Shown piece after piece: positions 46,419-58,290 of a stretch of DNA of 64,000 bases. Source of the stretch: Voacanga thouarsii (Eukaryota; Streptophyta; Magnoliopsida; Gentianales; Apocynaceae); assembly GCA_026120185.1 (NCBI GenBank), contig JANUWF010000008.1:5580001-5644000 (forward strand), written 5' to 3'. The notes under the pieces are model-generated. The model had not been told where the DNA came from. It did no database searches and saw only the letters and a program-made list of their open reading frames with translations. Made by a program: the position numbers and the translations under genes. Numbering within the stretch: the stretch's first letter is position 1; each line of letters opens with the position of its first letter.

Positions 46419-47849
46419 CAAATACACACCAAGTTTGCTAGCTCTTAACCTTCTAGGGTGGTCTTGAACCTCCTATGGACTACAGCCGGTGAAAGTAGAA
46501 ATAGGGTGAAGGAATAAGAATTAGAAGTATATTGGGAGAGCTAATCTACGAGAAAAAATGAACTGCTAAAACTATAGAGAATCTGGTAGCCTTAAAGAGA
46601 AAAAAACAAAACAAAAGATATCTTATGTTGCTTCTTCTTGTCTTACATGAATAGGACAATGCAAGAATCAACAACTTCCTTATTTCTTTCTTTTCTTTTT
46701 TTCCCTTTTGTCACCTTGTTTCCTTATTATTCAGTGGGGGCAGCTATCTTAAGGTTACTAAAACCTTTATCTGCCTCATGCAAACCTAAGTGGGCTAGGG
46801 TTTACCTAATCAACCTAGAACTAATTTAACTAGTTCTTTTATCAATTAATTGATCTACTTAGGCCTAATATAAAATTATTCAAGAAAATTAATTAATAAA
46901 CTAATTTAATTAAATTGGCCTAATAAATTATTCTAGCCGAAATAAATAATTATTAGACTTTAGAATAATTCTTTCAATATTAATTTCATCCAATAAGCCT
47001 ACATAGTGAATAATTTTACTAAGGTTACTTGAGCTATTGTTAGGACCAAAAGACATTATTCTTATCTATTAAATTCACCAAAATACCATTTCTAAGAAAT
47101 AGTTATATTTTATTATTTTGAATATTTTATTTGTGACCGTATAGAAATATTGATCCCAAGAATAATATTACAAGTACAATGCCTATGACTAATTGGTATA
47201 ATAATGAAAACACCCCTCTACGTAACACTCATTATTGAGATAGGAAAAATGTACTAATACCTTTCTTAATGATATTTACAAACCTTTGATATCTAGTATG
47301 ATAATCCACGACTTCCAATATGTATCTACTTATCACAGAGAGCTATCCAAAATCATAAATACTTAGTCACATTTTCCAGGGCTCTGGCTTATTTTGATTA
47401 TCCTGGACAAATGCAAGGGGGTAATATCTTCTCTAAATAAAGTATATAGACTCTATTGTATAAGTCTATCTTAATTAATTAGAGTCATACACCTAATATA
47501 CAAGGTTATTAGCCTTGTGTTCAGACCTCACCCATTATACATCAAAGTGTATAAGTCCAACTTCACTAGACCATCAACTTATAGTCAATTCTTAGGGTAC
47601 TCATCCATGCAGTAGTAGTGATATACCAATTTTTATTTATTTTAGTACTTCTATAAAGATTATTATAACGTAGTCCAGTTCTACGTATACCAAACACGTT
47701 TATACTATTGGCGTGAGTGGACTACTCACTTGCGAATGGTAAATAATTTTCCATTTAAAAACTATAGTGTAATAATCTAAACCTTGATAATGTATTCAGT
47801 TTCATCAATCGATCAAGAATATTTTTTCGCTTATGTGTTAGTAACCTAT

Positions 47850-47927
47850 AATCTACACCTTCTTGTGAAAGTAGGACCGAATCACGTTGAGTACTTACTA
47901 ACACTTAGACATTAATGCGCGTGCGCG

Positions 47928-47961
<34 letters not shown>

Positions 47962-48029
47962 ATCCACACCTTCCTGTGAAAGTAGGACTGAATCACATAG
48001 AGTACTTACTAACACTTAGACCTTAATGT

Positions 48030-48060
<31 letters not shown>
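47850..48060 (+). repeat. ~105-bp tandem duplication ending in alternating purine-pyrimidine tracts
   Basis: Unit 1 (47850-47960) and unit 2 (47961-48060) share CTTCxTGTGAAAGTAGGAC and the stretch up to the dinucleotide tract. Each ends in a strictly alternating purine-pyrimidine tract: 47915-47960 (GC/GT then CA) and 48026-48060 (GT then CA). Confidence 0.85.
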
Positions 48061-48062
<2 letters not shown>

Positions 48063-48145
48063 TAAATAACCATTAATGAATAAAAGATTTTATTAATTTC
48101 TAAAATATAGAAATATATAGTCTATTATGGGCATATATTCCAACA

Positions 48146-48226
48146 ATCTCCTATTTTCACTAAAAAGACTATTAGAGTCCATATGTGCCTACGCCTATAA
48201 TATTTGAGTGTCTTTGACGTGACTTC
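48146..48226 (-). pseudogene. 3' end of a second copia interior (F)
   Basis: Plus strand ATCTCCTATTTTCACT is the polypurine tract in reverse, followed by text matching copia pol ends at 9020-9090. It is cut at 48227 by a Tekay-like LTR. It is part of an element whose remainder is outside the window or lost. Confidence 0.6.
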
Positions 48227-49300
48227 TGTAATACCTGACTACATACGTACCTAAAAAAGGCAGGGATGTCGCCCATCCTAAGGATTAGGGGTCTTTATAA
48301 TGAGGTAAAGAAGGAAATTCTAAGTAAATAAAGGAAATCAAATAATTTATTGCAACTGTCTCTAAACTTATACAAATTCTTCATTAAAACAGCCAAACAA
48401 TTCTCAAAAGAAATACAAATAAATAGCAAAGAGAATCTTCAGTCTCTAGTGCGTCCAACTTGCTCAAAGTGGGTAACTCTTGAAAATATGATACAAAAAG
48501 TATGAGATTTACATCTCAGTAAGTCCTGTGTATACTCTTGTACAATTTGAAGTGATTTCACGTATGCATAGTTGATAAACAATTATAGAAAAGCATGTGC
48601 ATGTCACAATTCAATTTCTCAAAATAAGGAATGGTGTTTTCTATTATCATACATTGTACAAAACAAAAAAAAAAAACCACACTAAAAACGGTCCTGGACC
48701 CACATATTATGCACCGGGATAAGAAAACGATCAGGATGCCACACATTATGCATTCTGGTATAAGGTGGATGTACGACCCACTGGATAAGATATTCCTCCA
48801 TCTCTTATCCCAAACTCACCGGTAGTCCAATCTGGAATAATAGTCATTACAGACTAGTGCTAGCTCAGACCAGCTCGACTTACTGGTACTAATGCTCTCC
48901 CAGCTAGAGTTCATTTTTCAGAGATGGACAACTATTAGAAGACCTGCCCTAACTGACAAAGGTCAACACTAGTAGTCTGCCCTTATTGAGTACTTAACAT
49001 TATATAATCAATCAATCATGTGTTCAAATCAACATTTCCAAATACCTTGGCTTTGCAAGCATTTTCCAACAAGTGTGTTTTGAAAGCATTTAACAAGAGA
49101 AAATGAGAGTTAATAAAAGGGTTTGTGTGTGAAAGAAAATATTTGTGTAAATTTCATTTGTCAAAATTACTTAGCAAATAGTCTAGGCTTGCAACCCAAG
49201 TAATCATATGTAACATATTGTCAAAATATAACTGACTTGCAAACAAAAGCTTCATATAGGAAAATCATTTATGCAAGAAATTACTTGTAGCAGCTTAGAC
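48227..49300 (-). mobile_element. Tekay-like LTR fragment, diverged
   Basis: It starts TGTAATACCTGAC and keeps landmarks of the Tekay LTRs in order: GATGTCGCCC...GGGGTCTTTATAA, GAGATTTACATCTCAGTAAGTCC, ATGCCACACATTATGCA, CTCCATCTCT, CCCTTATTGAGTACT. It is cut by the Athila-type LTR at 49301. More diverged than the other family members. Confidence 0.7.
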
Positions 49301-50841
49301 TAATAGGGGTTAAATTAATCACGTTTTTCCTAGTTATTGGAGGTTCTTTTGTAATACATTTTGTTCAATAACTAGTCATATTCCTTCATATTTGAGATTT
49401 TACCCTTGGAAAGGTATTTTGTTCTTTATTTCAAAATTTTAGGGTAAAATGAAATAAAAACATTGCAAAACAGAAGACAGACGGTACCGGCTAGGACCCT
49501 AGAACCAGTGCTGGCCATGCATTGTTGAAACAAACTTCGAAGCGACGGAAAAATTGTTGAAACAAAGAAGAATAAAACTAAGGCGACACCGGCTGTGAAG
49601 CTGGAACCGGCGCCGACTACATTCTAAACACATTGTACAAAATTCGAAGAAAAATCGGTAAATGAGTGGAGAAATAGAACACAACTGGTGCCGGCTCCAA
49701 GAGTCAAGGCGGTGCCAGCTGTGCCCTGAAGCTAAGGCGGTGTGTGATTTTTCTATGTGGTTTTTGGTAATCTAAGGAGTTTTAGTATCTTCCAACTTCT
49801 ACTCGGCCAAGAACTTTGTACTTATGAGTTTAGGCACTTCCTAAGCCTATAAATAGATGAAAAACACAAGGAAAAATGGGAGAATTCATTGATCATGATA
49901 GAAAATTACTCAATCTAAGGAGGAATTCTTCAAGTTCGAGGAGGGTTGTGCAAGAAGGTCTTCAAATGAAGAAGAATGAGGCTTGTCTATGAGTTATTTA
50001 TTTTACTTTGTTTTCTTTTTTTTTTTTGACAATGATATGTTAATTATTTTATTATAATTCATCGTTGTTTAGATATTCATGATATTTAGAGTTGTTTGAT
50101 CTTTTGATTAATTGGTTATTATTCTTGGTATTCAATTACTCGTGCTTATTACGATATTAGTTGGTTGGCTCTATCCATTGACTTGCTGGACCAAAGGGGG
50201 TTGATGGTAGTTTCAATTTATTAATTTTATATTCTGTTGGCTATTGACTTGCTGGACCAAAGGGGGTTGATTGCTTAGAACTAGTAATTGAAGGTTAATT
50301 GATGTCTTCCGAGACAAAGGGTTCATTGATTAATTTCATGCTTTGAATTTTTCGAGACCAAGGGAATTTAATTAAGGATTATGTTTAATGCAACTTTTGG
50401 ATAAATTAGTTGAGACGGACTAAGTGATTCTAATTTATTTAGAAGATAGTGATTTCATGGATTGACCATCAAAGTGAGTCTACTTTAATCCTTCATGATG
50501 CTAAGGGAATAATTAGTTATGATAAAGGTTGGGTACTTAAAGATTATATTTGTCTAAACAATGGTTGGAATTACATACTTCTCCATCCTTGAGATGTACA
50601 TATTTTTATTTTATTTTCCTTTTTATTTATTTTTCAATTTATTGAGTTGGTTAAACAATGAAAGAAAGGTAATTAATGTCTACTTGTTCCTTGAGGATCG
50701 ACACTCGTTTGAACCCTATGCTCGGTTAATGATAAGTACGCTTGCTCATATGTGTGATTTGGGTTGAACGTTTTAATTTAAACTTGATTGGGAATGTGCT
50801 TAGTTGTTGTATGATTTTTATACCCAAGTCCGAAGACATCA
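49301..50841 (+). mobile_element. 5' LTR of plus-strand Athila-type element
   Basis: TAATAGGGGTT (TG mutated to TA) ... AAGACATCA, 1541 bp, homologous to 1-1247. TATA box CCTATAAATAG at 49846-49856. 49481-49720 holds several degenerate ACCGGCGCCGGC-like palindromes. Confidence 0.85.
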
Positions 50842-50847
50842 AGTTTT

Positions 50848-50865
50848 TAGTGCCGTTGTCGGGGA
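50848..50865 (+). promoter_or_regulatory. tRNA-Asp primer-binding site
   Basis: TAGTGCCGTTGTCGGGGA against the ideal TGGCGCCGTTGCCGGGGA (three mismatches), seven bases after the LTR end. Confidence 0.85.
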
Positions 50866-51104
50866 ACAATAGCTTGCAAGCTTGTATTTTGTTGATTTAA
50901 CTATGTAAATATGTAAATATGTAGATACGTAAAATATGTATGATTGTTTTTTCCGCAAAAATGTGCTATCTTTTGTATTTAAGGTATTCTTAACCTAACC
51001 TAACCTACTAACTTTGACTATGTTCTTTTTACTAACTTTGTAACCTTGTACTTTTAGTTTGTATCAGTAATTTAGTACCTAACTCACCTCTATGTGTAGG
51101 AGAA

Positions 51105-51803
51105 ATGGCGAATTGGAATCCGAGGAAGTCTAATGAGGGGCAGTACTTCCATTGCACTCCTAAGAGGACACTCGCGGTACCATGATCAGCAGAGCTTGAA
51201 ACCTTAATTGGGAAATTTGCTGTTCATGTCACGAGGCATTTCCAAGAAATTAATTCCACATTTGAGAAATTCAAAGCAATGATCCGTAACAAGGAATGAC
51301 AAATTTGGTTCTTGATGGACACGGTGATAAAATCCTACGACCTAAACCCAATAGCCAGTAAGGAAATAGTTGCTGTCACATTGCGAAGTGGAAAAAAAAT
51401 TACCAGACAGTCTAGATGACAACTGGCGCCAGTTGGAAGAAGGGAACTGACGCCGGCTATTCGGTAACCCCGAGACCCAGCCACCCAGAACTGAACCAGC
51501 ACCGGCCGAAGCACTGGAACCGGCGCTGGCTATCCCCTATCCACCTTCCAAAAAACCTACTTTTTAGCCTAACATACTGTATCCTACTCGTCTACATAAG
51601 ACCCAAAAAGATGCTCAATTCAACAAATTCCTTGAGGTATTTAAATAATTTCACATAAACATTCCCCTCAGTGAAGCCTTAATCCACATGCCCAAATATG
51701 CCAAATTCCTCAAAAGCATACTCGTTAACAAAAAGCGATTGGAAGAGTTGTCTACAGTAGTTCTTAATGAAGAATGCTAAGCTATCCGGCAGGACAACTC
51801 GAA
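51105..51803 (+). pseudogene. Athila gag, internally deleted
   Basis: The ATG at 51105 opens MANWNPRKSNEGQYF, with a TGA after 26 codons. The frame continues as LIGKFAVHVTRHFQEINSTF and AVTLRSGKK (51370-51395), which is the gag C-terminal end; the capsid core of about 300-400 residues seen in relatives is absent. 51420-51540 holds a GC-rich insert with ACCGGCGCCGGC-like words. Then KDAQFNKFLEVFK (51610), NIPLSEALIHMPKYAKFLK and ILVNKKRLEELSTVVLNEEC lead into the protease. Several stops and frame changes. It cannot make a normal capsid. Confidence 0.75.
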
Positions 51804-52173
51804 ATTGCCACATAAAGAAAATGATCCAGGGAGTTTCTTTATCCCATATCTAATTGGCACTCTTCATGTCTGTAATGTATTAGCTGACCTAGGTGCTAGC
51901 ATTAATTTATTGCCATATAAAACATTCAAAAGGCTAGGCCTAGGAGAACCACAGTCTACTAGGATGAGTATTCAACTGGCGGATAGATCTATCAAATATC
52001 TTAGGGGCATAATAGAAGATGTGTTGGTAAAAGTTGATAAATTCATATTTCCCGTGGATTTTGTTATTCTTGATATGGATGAAGATTCCAAAGTCCCTTT
52101 AATCTTAGGTAGACCCTTCCTAGTTACAACAAAAGCATTAATTGACGTTCATGGGAGAGAGGTTGACACTTAG
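51804..52173 (+). pseudogene. Athila aspartic protease
   Basis: An open stretch of 122 codons. GSFFIPYLIGTLHVCNVLAD then DLGASINLLPYKTFKRLGLG: the clade's active site is DLGASINLMP, so the catalytic Asp is kept. LADRSIKYLRGIIEDVLVKV and FPVDFVILDMDED follow, then PLILGRPFL, the retropepsin flap and core. The frame overlaps the RT frame (from 52142), so a frameshift near 52150 separates them. Confidence 0.85.
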
Positions 52174-53740
52174 GGTTGGGGATGAGGAAGTAGTTATTCA
52201 AATCCACAAAAGTATGCAATACCCTGTGTCTTCTGATGATTCTTATCTAAGAATTGATATTCTTAATGAACCAATTTTTGAGTTGATGCAGGAATCTATT
52301 GAGGAGGAATTGATGGAAACATCAATGGCGTATTTGGAGGAATTTCACAATGAGGATGGGATGCAGAATTTGGAAATAGAGAAAAGCAATTTAGGGAGAA
52401 TGAAATCATCTATAGAAGATCCTCCCGAATTGGACTTAAAAGATCTACCCGAGCATTTGGAATATGTATTCTTGGCTAAAGAATGTAAGTTGCCTATCAT
52501 CATTACCAAAGATCTCGATCCAGAACAAAAGACCAAGCTGGTAAGTATGTTGGAAAAATATAAGGGAGTGATAGCCTGGAAGATCACTGATATTAAAGGC
52601 ATTAGTCCATCCTTTTGCACGCACAAGATCTTGATGGAAGAAGGTGTAAAACCCATAGTACAACCCCAACGTAGGTCGAACCCACATATGAGCGAAGTGG
52701 TAAAAGGTGAGGTGGTTAAACTCTTAGATTCAAGCATTATTTACCCTATTTCTGATAGTGTTTGGGTGAGTCCTACTCAAGTGGTACCAAAGAAGGGAGG
52801 AATGACGGTGAGCCCCAATGATAAAAATAAGTTAGTCCCTATGAGATTGGTCACGGGTTGGAGGTTTTGCATAGATTATAGGATGCTAAACAAAGCCACT
52901 AGAAAAGATCACTTCCCTCTTCCTTTTATTGACCAAATGTTGGAAAAGTTAGCCGGACATGAGTTTTATTATTTCTTAGATAGATTTTCTGGCTACCTAC
53001 AAATTCCCATAGCTCCGGAGGACCAAGAAAAAATCACTTTTTATGTGTCCATATGGTACTTTTGCATATTGTAGGATGCCATTTGGTCTTTGTAATGGTC
53101 CTGGAACATTCCAAAGGTGCATGATAGCGATATTTGAAGGACTCGTGGGAGACATCATGAAGGTATTTATGGATGATTTTTCAATTTTTGGTAATTCGTT
53201 TGATCTATGTTTATCTAATCTCGAAAAGGTGCTAGCAAGATGTAAAGAGACTAACCTCATGCTTAATTGGGAAAAATGCCATTTTATGGTGCAAGAAGAT
53301 ATTGTGTTGGGGTATAAAATTTCAAGAAAGGGTATAGAGGTCGATAGTAACAAAATTGAAGCAATTGAGAAGCTGTCTCCCCCCACTTCGGTAAAAGCTA
53401 TAAGAAGCTTTCTTGGTCATGCAGGTTTCTATAGGAGGTTCATCTTAGACTTCTCAAAACTTTCAAAACCTCTTACTTCTTTACTTGAAAAGGATGCAAT
53501 GTTTAATTTCGATGAAAAATGTCTCAACGCTTTTACCATACTTAAAGAGAAATTGATTAATTCACCCATTCTAATTGCACCTGATTGGTCTCTTCCCTTT
53601 GAACTAATGTGTGATGTAAGTGATTTTGCATTTGGTGCAGTATTGGGACAAATACGGAATAAGCACTTCTAACATATATACTATGCAAGCAAGACATTAA
53701 TGGAGGCACAAGAAAACTATACAACAACGGAGAAAGAATT
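52142..53740 (+). pseudogene. Athila reverse transcriptase and start of RNase H
   Basis: Two frames (52142-53074, 53043-53672). First: LPEHLEYVFLAKECKLPIII, HKILMEEGVKPIVQPQRR, LLDSSIIYPISDSVWVSPTQ, VVPKKGGMTV, WRFCIDYRMLNKATRKDHFP and FIDQMLEKLAGHEFYYFLDR (palm start; the family has YYCFLDGYSGY). After a frameshift near 53050: FAYCRMPFGLCNGPGTFQRC, VFMDDFSIFGNSFD (catalytic FMDD intact), EAIEKLSPPTSVKAIRSFLG, AGFYRRFILDFS, then RNase H with LMCDVSDFAFGAVLGQ and, after a stop, YTTTEKELL, where the solo LTR cuts it. Confidence 0.9.
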
Positions 53741-56050
53741 GCTTATGTAACACCCCACAACCTGGGCCCAACAAAGCTGAGGATGTTGCCCCGTCCAAAG
53801 GACAAGGGGTCTTTATAACTAAGTCACACAACAAAAAACAAATATAAGAATACATTGAAATTAAAACTTATTATAACCCAAAAATTCAAGAACGAATCCA
53901 AAATACATTGTTTACTCTTATTTTTCAAAGCATTACATAAAAGAAATAACATAATATCTTCCAAAGCAGGAAACAACTAGCTACTCATCCCCACAGCAGG
54001 ATCGACCTGAAATAATGGCAAAAAGGATGATAAGATAAAAATCTCAATAAGTCCGTGTGTGCTTTGAGTGTTCAGGTAAAACAATTCGTGTATGCAAGTT
54101 GTAAACATTTTATAAGAGAATGCTGGCAAGCAAGAAATAAGGACCAAAATAAAGAGTGACGTTTTCCTCCTTTCAAACCACACAAGTGCACAATAAAATC
54201 AACCACTCAAATGGGCGGCCAAAGGATACCACACATTGGGCCCCAAGACCGTATAATGGTCAGAATGCCACACTTTGTGCAGACTGACAAAAAGGTAGGT
54301 GATCGGCCTACCGGGTAAGATACTCCTCCTTCTCTACACCCAAACAAAACCGGTTGTCCACTCCGACAACACACAATCCACATGACTGAACTTGCTAACT
54401 CGGACCGGCATGACTAAATAGTACTATCGCTTCTCTAAGTTGAGTTCATCTTCTGGAGGTGGCCACCTATCAGAAGACTCGCTCTTGCTCTTCAAAACTA
54501 GTACTACTAGCCTACCTTTATTGAGTACTCAACGTTGATTGTCCGACTTGGGAGAAAATTGATAAAACATTGCTTTACTTGGAAATGGCAATTAAGGGTT
54601 TCTAAAGTTCGGGTTAAAGTTGGTTTTAGAAAGAGTTTAGTGTTTGAGAAAAACTGCTTATTGATTTTCAAATAGTTTGTTTGACTGAAATAAGAAAGGA
54701 AACAGTCCTCAATTGCCTTTACAAGGAAAAAAAAAAAAAAAAGAGTGTCTACACACTTCGCATTTGGCATGCCATAGTAACCTTTTACAATAAACAAGTT
54801 TTATGTAGGAGCTTACCTGATCCTTTGCTTGAGATAAATCAAAGATCCCCAAAAGCTGACCTAACCCTGCCTGGGGTAAACACAAGCCATAATTAAACTC
54901 AAGACAAAATTTGCTTTCATAAATAGTTAGTTCTAGCTCAACTTTCTACAATCATGACCCTAATATCCTAAACTTTAAGGCTAGATGCCAAAAAGAATTT
55001 TATAGAATAAATCTAGCTCGATAATAAAATAACTAGGGTATGTGAAATGGTTACTCACAAGTCGTAGTTTTAAATCTTATTATAAATAAATTAGGGTTTA
55101 TTTGATGAAGGGTCCTAGGTCCAAGATGATAACATTTAAAAATAATAATCTATGAATAATTAATGGTTAGAAAATAATTGGTAAATAAAATTATTAGTAA
55201 GTAAATTTTAATATGTTTTTTATTAATAAATAAATTTTATTAGTATTTATGAATATATGACTTACAAGATTAATATTTTACCTATCATGATTATTTATAT
55301 AAAATGCCTTATTTAATATTATTATTATTATATATAATATTTATATATTTTATTTGTAATAAAGGACATCAGGCATTTGGCTAAAATATCATTATTTCAT
55401 ATAGCAATCCTATTCCAAATCTTTCTAGGGTTTCAAAATCTTTAGAAGAAAATATATAGTATTAATTTTTATTAATAAAATAAAATTGGCTAACTTAAAT
55501 AGCTTAGGAACAACAGGGTCATGATCATAATTCCTATTGCTAACTATAATCATGAACATACACTCTACACCAATCAACAAACTATCCAAATCATGAATAA
55601 AGGCATAGATCCATATCTACCAACACATGATCCACACTCCACTAAACATAATCATATTCATGGCTTCAATAAGGATACAAGAACATAAAACCCTATTCAC
55701 CAAAGGTGACATAATATCTATCATGCTTAATTATCCATACTAACTCATGACATGAAGATCATGCAACAAACCCTAAAACATCATAAAACACAACCAAGAC
55801 AAATCATTCTCTTGCAGTAATCCCAACTCCATCATATAAACACATTTATCCTCATACTTCAATCACAACTCCATCATATAAACACATGCTCAATCTCCAA
55901 CCATAATCTATCCTTTTCCAACAACATCTAAAAGACATGAATCTAGAATTTAAAGAGAAGATTGAAGAGGCTTACTTGAATGATGACTACCTTGAAGAAG
56001 TCCCAAGAGGATCCTCACGCTTGGAAGGCTTGATCCGTAACCAGTTCAGT

Positions 56051-56051
<1 letters not shown>

Positions 56052-56106
<55 letters not shown>
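56052..56106 (-). repeat. (GA)n microsatellite in solo Tekay LTR
   Basis: 55 bp of GA at the position equivalent to 26405 and 36010. Confidence 0.95.
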
Positions 56107-56109
<3 letters not shown>

Positions 56110-57690
56110 ATTAGTATATTCCATTAAAGGTCGAAGATGAAGAAAGTTGAACATAATCATTCATGCTTACCTTGAGAGTGTTCTTGAGTCTTCAAGAAAA
56201 TTCTGGTTTTTTTATCCGAAAGTGGAACCTTGATTTCAGCGTTTGATGTTATAAATTGCAGAAATGGATTCTAGAGAATGAGTAGATTGAAGGTGTTTAG
56301 AGATTGATCTGGAGTTTTTGGAGAAGATTGAAGGTGTTTAGAGAGGTCTTAGGCTTGGAGAATGGTGGTGCGTATTCTTGGTGTTCTTGGAGGGTCGGAG
56401 AGAATGGAGGAGAGCTGGATGAAATTCTGCTGAATGATGTTGGCCGAATGGCTAGAGAAATTCTGGTGATTGAATTTTCAGATTTGGGAGAAGAAGGAAA
56501 GCTGGTTGTTTGAATTTCAAAAGGAGTAATTTAGGGAGTGAATTATGGTAGCAAATATGGTAAGAATACCTTGGTTGATGGAGGTCTTTGGGAGCTTCAA
56601 TGGTTGACTGGTTTGGCTGGGATTTTGCTGAGATGAATGATGTTTGAATGGGTTATAGAATGGCTGAAATTCAGAGGATAAGTGTGGAAGATTTTTCTGG
56701 TTGTTTGAAGCTGAATCCATGGAGGTTTTCATGGAGTAATTTGCTGGAATTTTGGATTCCAATTGAAGGATTGATTAAAGGTATCCATGTAGCTTCATTC
56801 AAGCAGACCAATGGAGGAGATGATGAAGTTCAGTTCATGGCTGACTAAGGTTGGTTTCACAGAAAATTGGAGTGAGTTTTGGACAAGGTTGAAGAAAAAA
56901 ACAAGGCTGGAAATTCTATTTGTTCATTCAAGAGGTTTGCTGGAATTTTTGTGCAGATTTTTTTGCCATATTCCAGCCGACTTTCAGAAGGTTTGAAGGG
57001 GTATTGAAGGGTTCTTTAAGGCTGGTTTCTAGCCTTCTTTATGGAGGAAAGACAGGGTTGAATTGCTGGTTGGAAAGGTGGAAGAAACAGCTTGGTTCTT
57101 GGCCTACTAAGCTGCGAAAACTGCCTAGGAATTTTCCTGGTTTGCACAGGTTTTGTGCAGTCCGATTTTTGGCCAAAGTTTTTAATTTTCAAGCTAAGTA
57201 AATTGGCTATTTTTCTGGCAGCATTTGAGAGGGAAAGATGGCTGAAGTTTTCGAAAGCTAGACTGAGTAAGAAGCTGGAAAATTTTCCAGTTTGCTACAA
57301 GAAGAAGATGATCACTCATAGGGTGGAGGTTGAAGGTTCAATCATGGAGATTAATTTTCTTGGGAACCTTCCATAACTCCTTCCCTATTTTTAGTTAAAA
57401 TTCCCTCCTCCAAGAGGCATTTTCGAAGCTCCAAAATCATAGAACCTTTCTGGAATTTTCTGGAAATAAAAATGGCTTGGATAAATTGAACAACTTAATT
57501 GATCAAGAATTACGGAGAGAGCAAAAAGGGTATGAATCTCTTAAGAATTTTTGTAGGGCACAAGAGTGATATTAGGACATTCCTTTCATGCCTCCCCTAG
57601 GACAACACTCCTACTCCTCCCTATGGCAAGCAAGGGCCGAAAATAGTCTACTTATCTAAAATAAAATTTAATAATGCTAAAACTCAAATG

Positions 57691-57752
57691 ATGGAATTTG
57701 AACTCAAGACCTCAAGGATTTATTCCAAAGCTCTAACCACTAAACCACAACA
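57691..57752 (-). repeat. tRNA-like segment, solo Tekay LTR
   Basis: The minus strand has GGTTTAGTGGTTAGAGC and CTTGAGTTCAAATTCC, the same order and spacing as 11064-11128; the B box is slightly degraded. Confidence 0.55.
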
Positions 57753-58003
57753 ATTCTTATTCTTATTTTCTCTCCCAAATATTTTTCTATTTAATCCTCA
57801 AGCTATCTCCCTATTTCTACCTCAAGCAAAATTACCATTTTGTCCTTCCTATTCACCAAGCACAATTAAGCCTTCTAGACAATAAATCACAATTCCAAAA
57901 CACATAAAATCATTCAAAAATATATTTATGCATGCAAAAAAATATGATATGCATCCCAACCCCCTTACTCTAGGGTTGGTTTTAGTTGGGGTTTCATAGC
58001 TTG

Positions 58004-58290
58004 CCATAGTGTTTTCTTTTGATAAATTATGATCTTACCTTATTTTGTCCAAAGTTATTATTTTTACGAACCATTCAGCTCTGAAGTACCTACTAACCAA
58101 ACATGATTCCAAACCAAGGTTGATAAGATGGGTTCTATTATTGTAGGAATTTGATTTGGAAATTAGGGATAAAAATGCGGAAAACTTGGCTGCGGATCAC
58201 CTGTCAAGATTGGACAATCCAAATTTGGAATCCTTGATAGAATAAGACATCGATATGCCTTTCCGGATGAGCAACTCTTGATCGTAGAAG
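58004..58290 (+). pseudogene. Athila RNase H, second part
   Basis: It continues the frame cut at 53740: AIVFSFDKL, a stop, then [20 protein letters not shown] (catalytic Asp replaced by Asn in TNH; the family has TDH), [19 protein letters not shown], and LAADHLSRLDNPN. A stop follows near 58243. Confidence 0.8.

Larger units (their letters stand above)
46295..48145 (-). mobile_element. Copia D-family LTR shared by two interiors
   Basis: In plus coordinates TGAAGGATCG...TATTCCAACA, 1851 bp, homologous to 7786-9007. It is followed at 48146 by a polypurine tract and copia 3' end, as a 3' LTR would be, while copia D gag lies on its other side. It contains a leader ORF (46356-46418, MRRNRQLVGIP, one stop) and a duplicated CA-rich unit. 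Confidence 0.7.
53746..57998 (-). mobile_element. Solo Tekay-type LTR (4.25 kb) in Athila RNase H
   Basis: TGTAACACCCC...GGGTTTCATA in plus coordinates. Duplication GCTTA (53741-53745) / GCTTG (57999-58003), one change. Removing it restores the RNase H text across the site. It contains GA repeats (56052-56106) and the tRNA-like segment (57691-57752). Confidence 0.9.

Noticed and set aside
52345..52737. 130-codon minus-strand ORF over Athila RT
   Set aside because: Antisense shadow of recognisable reverse transcriptase sequence on the plus strand.
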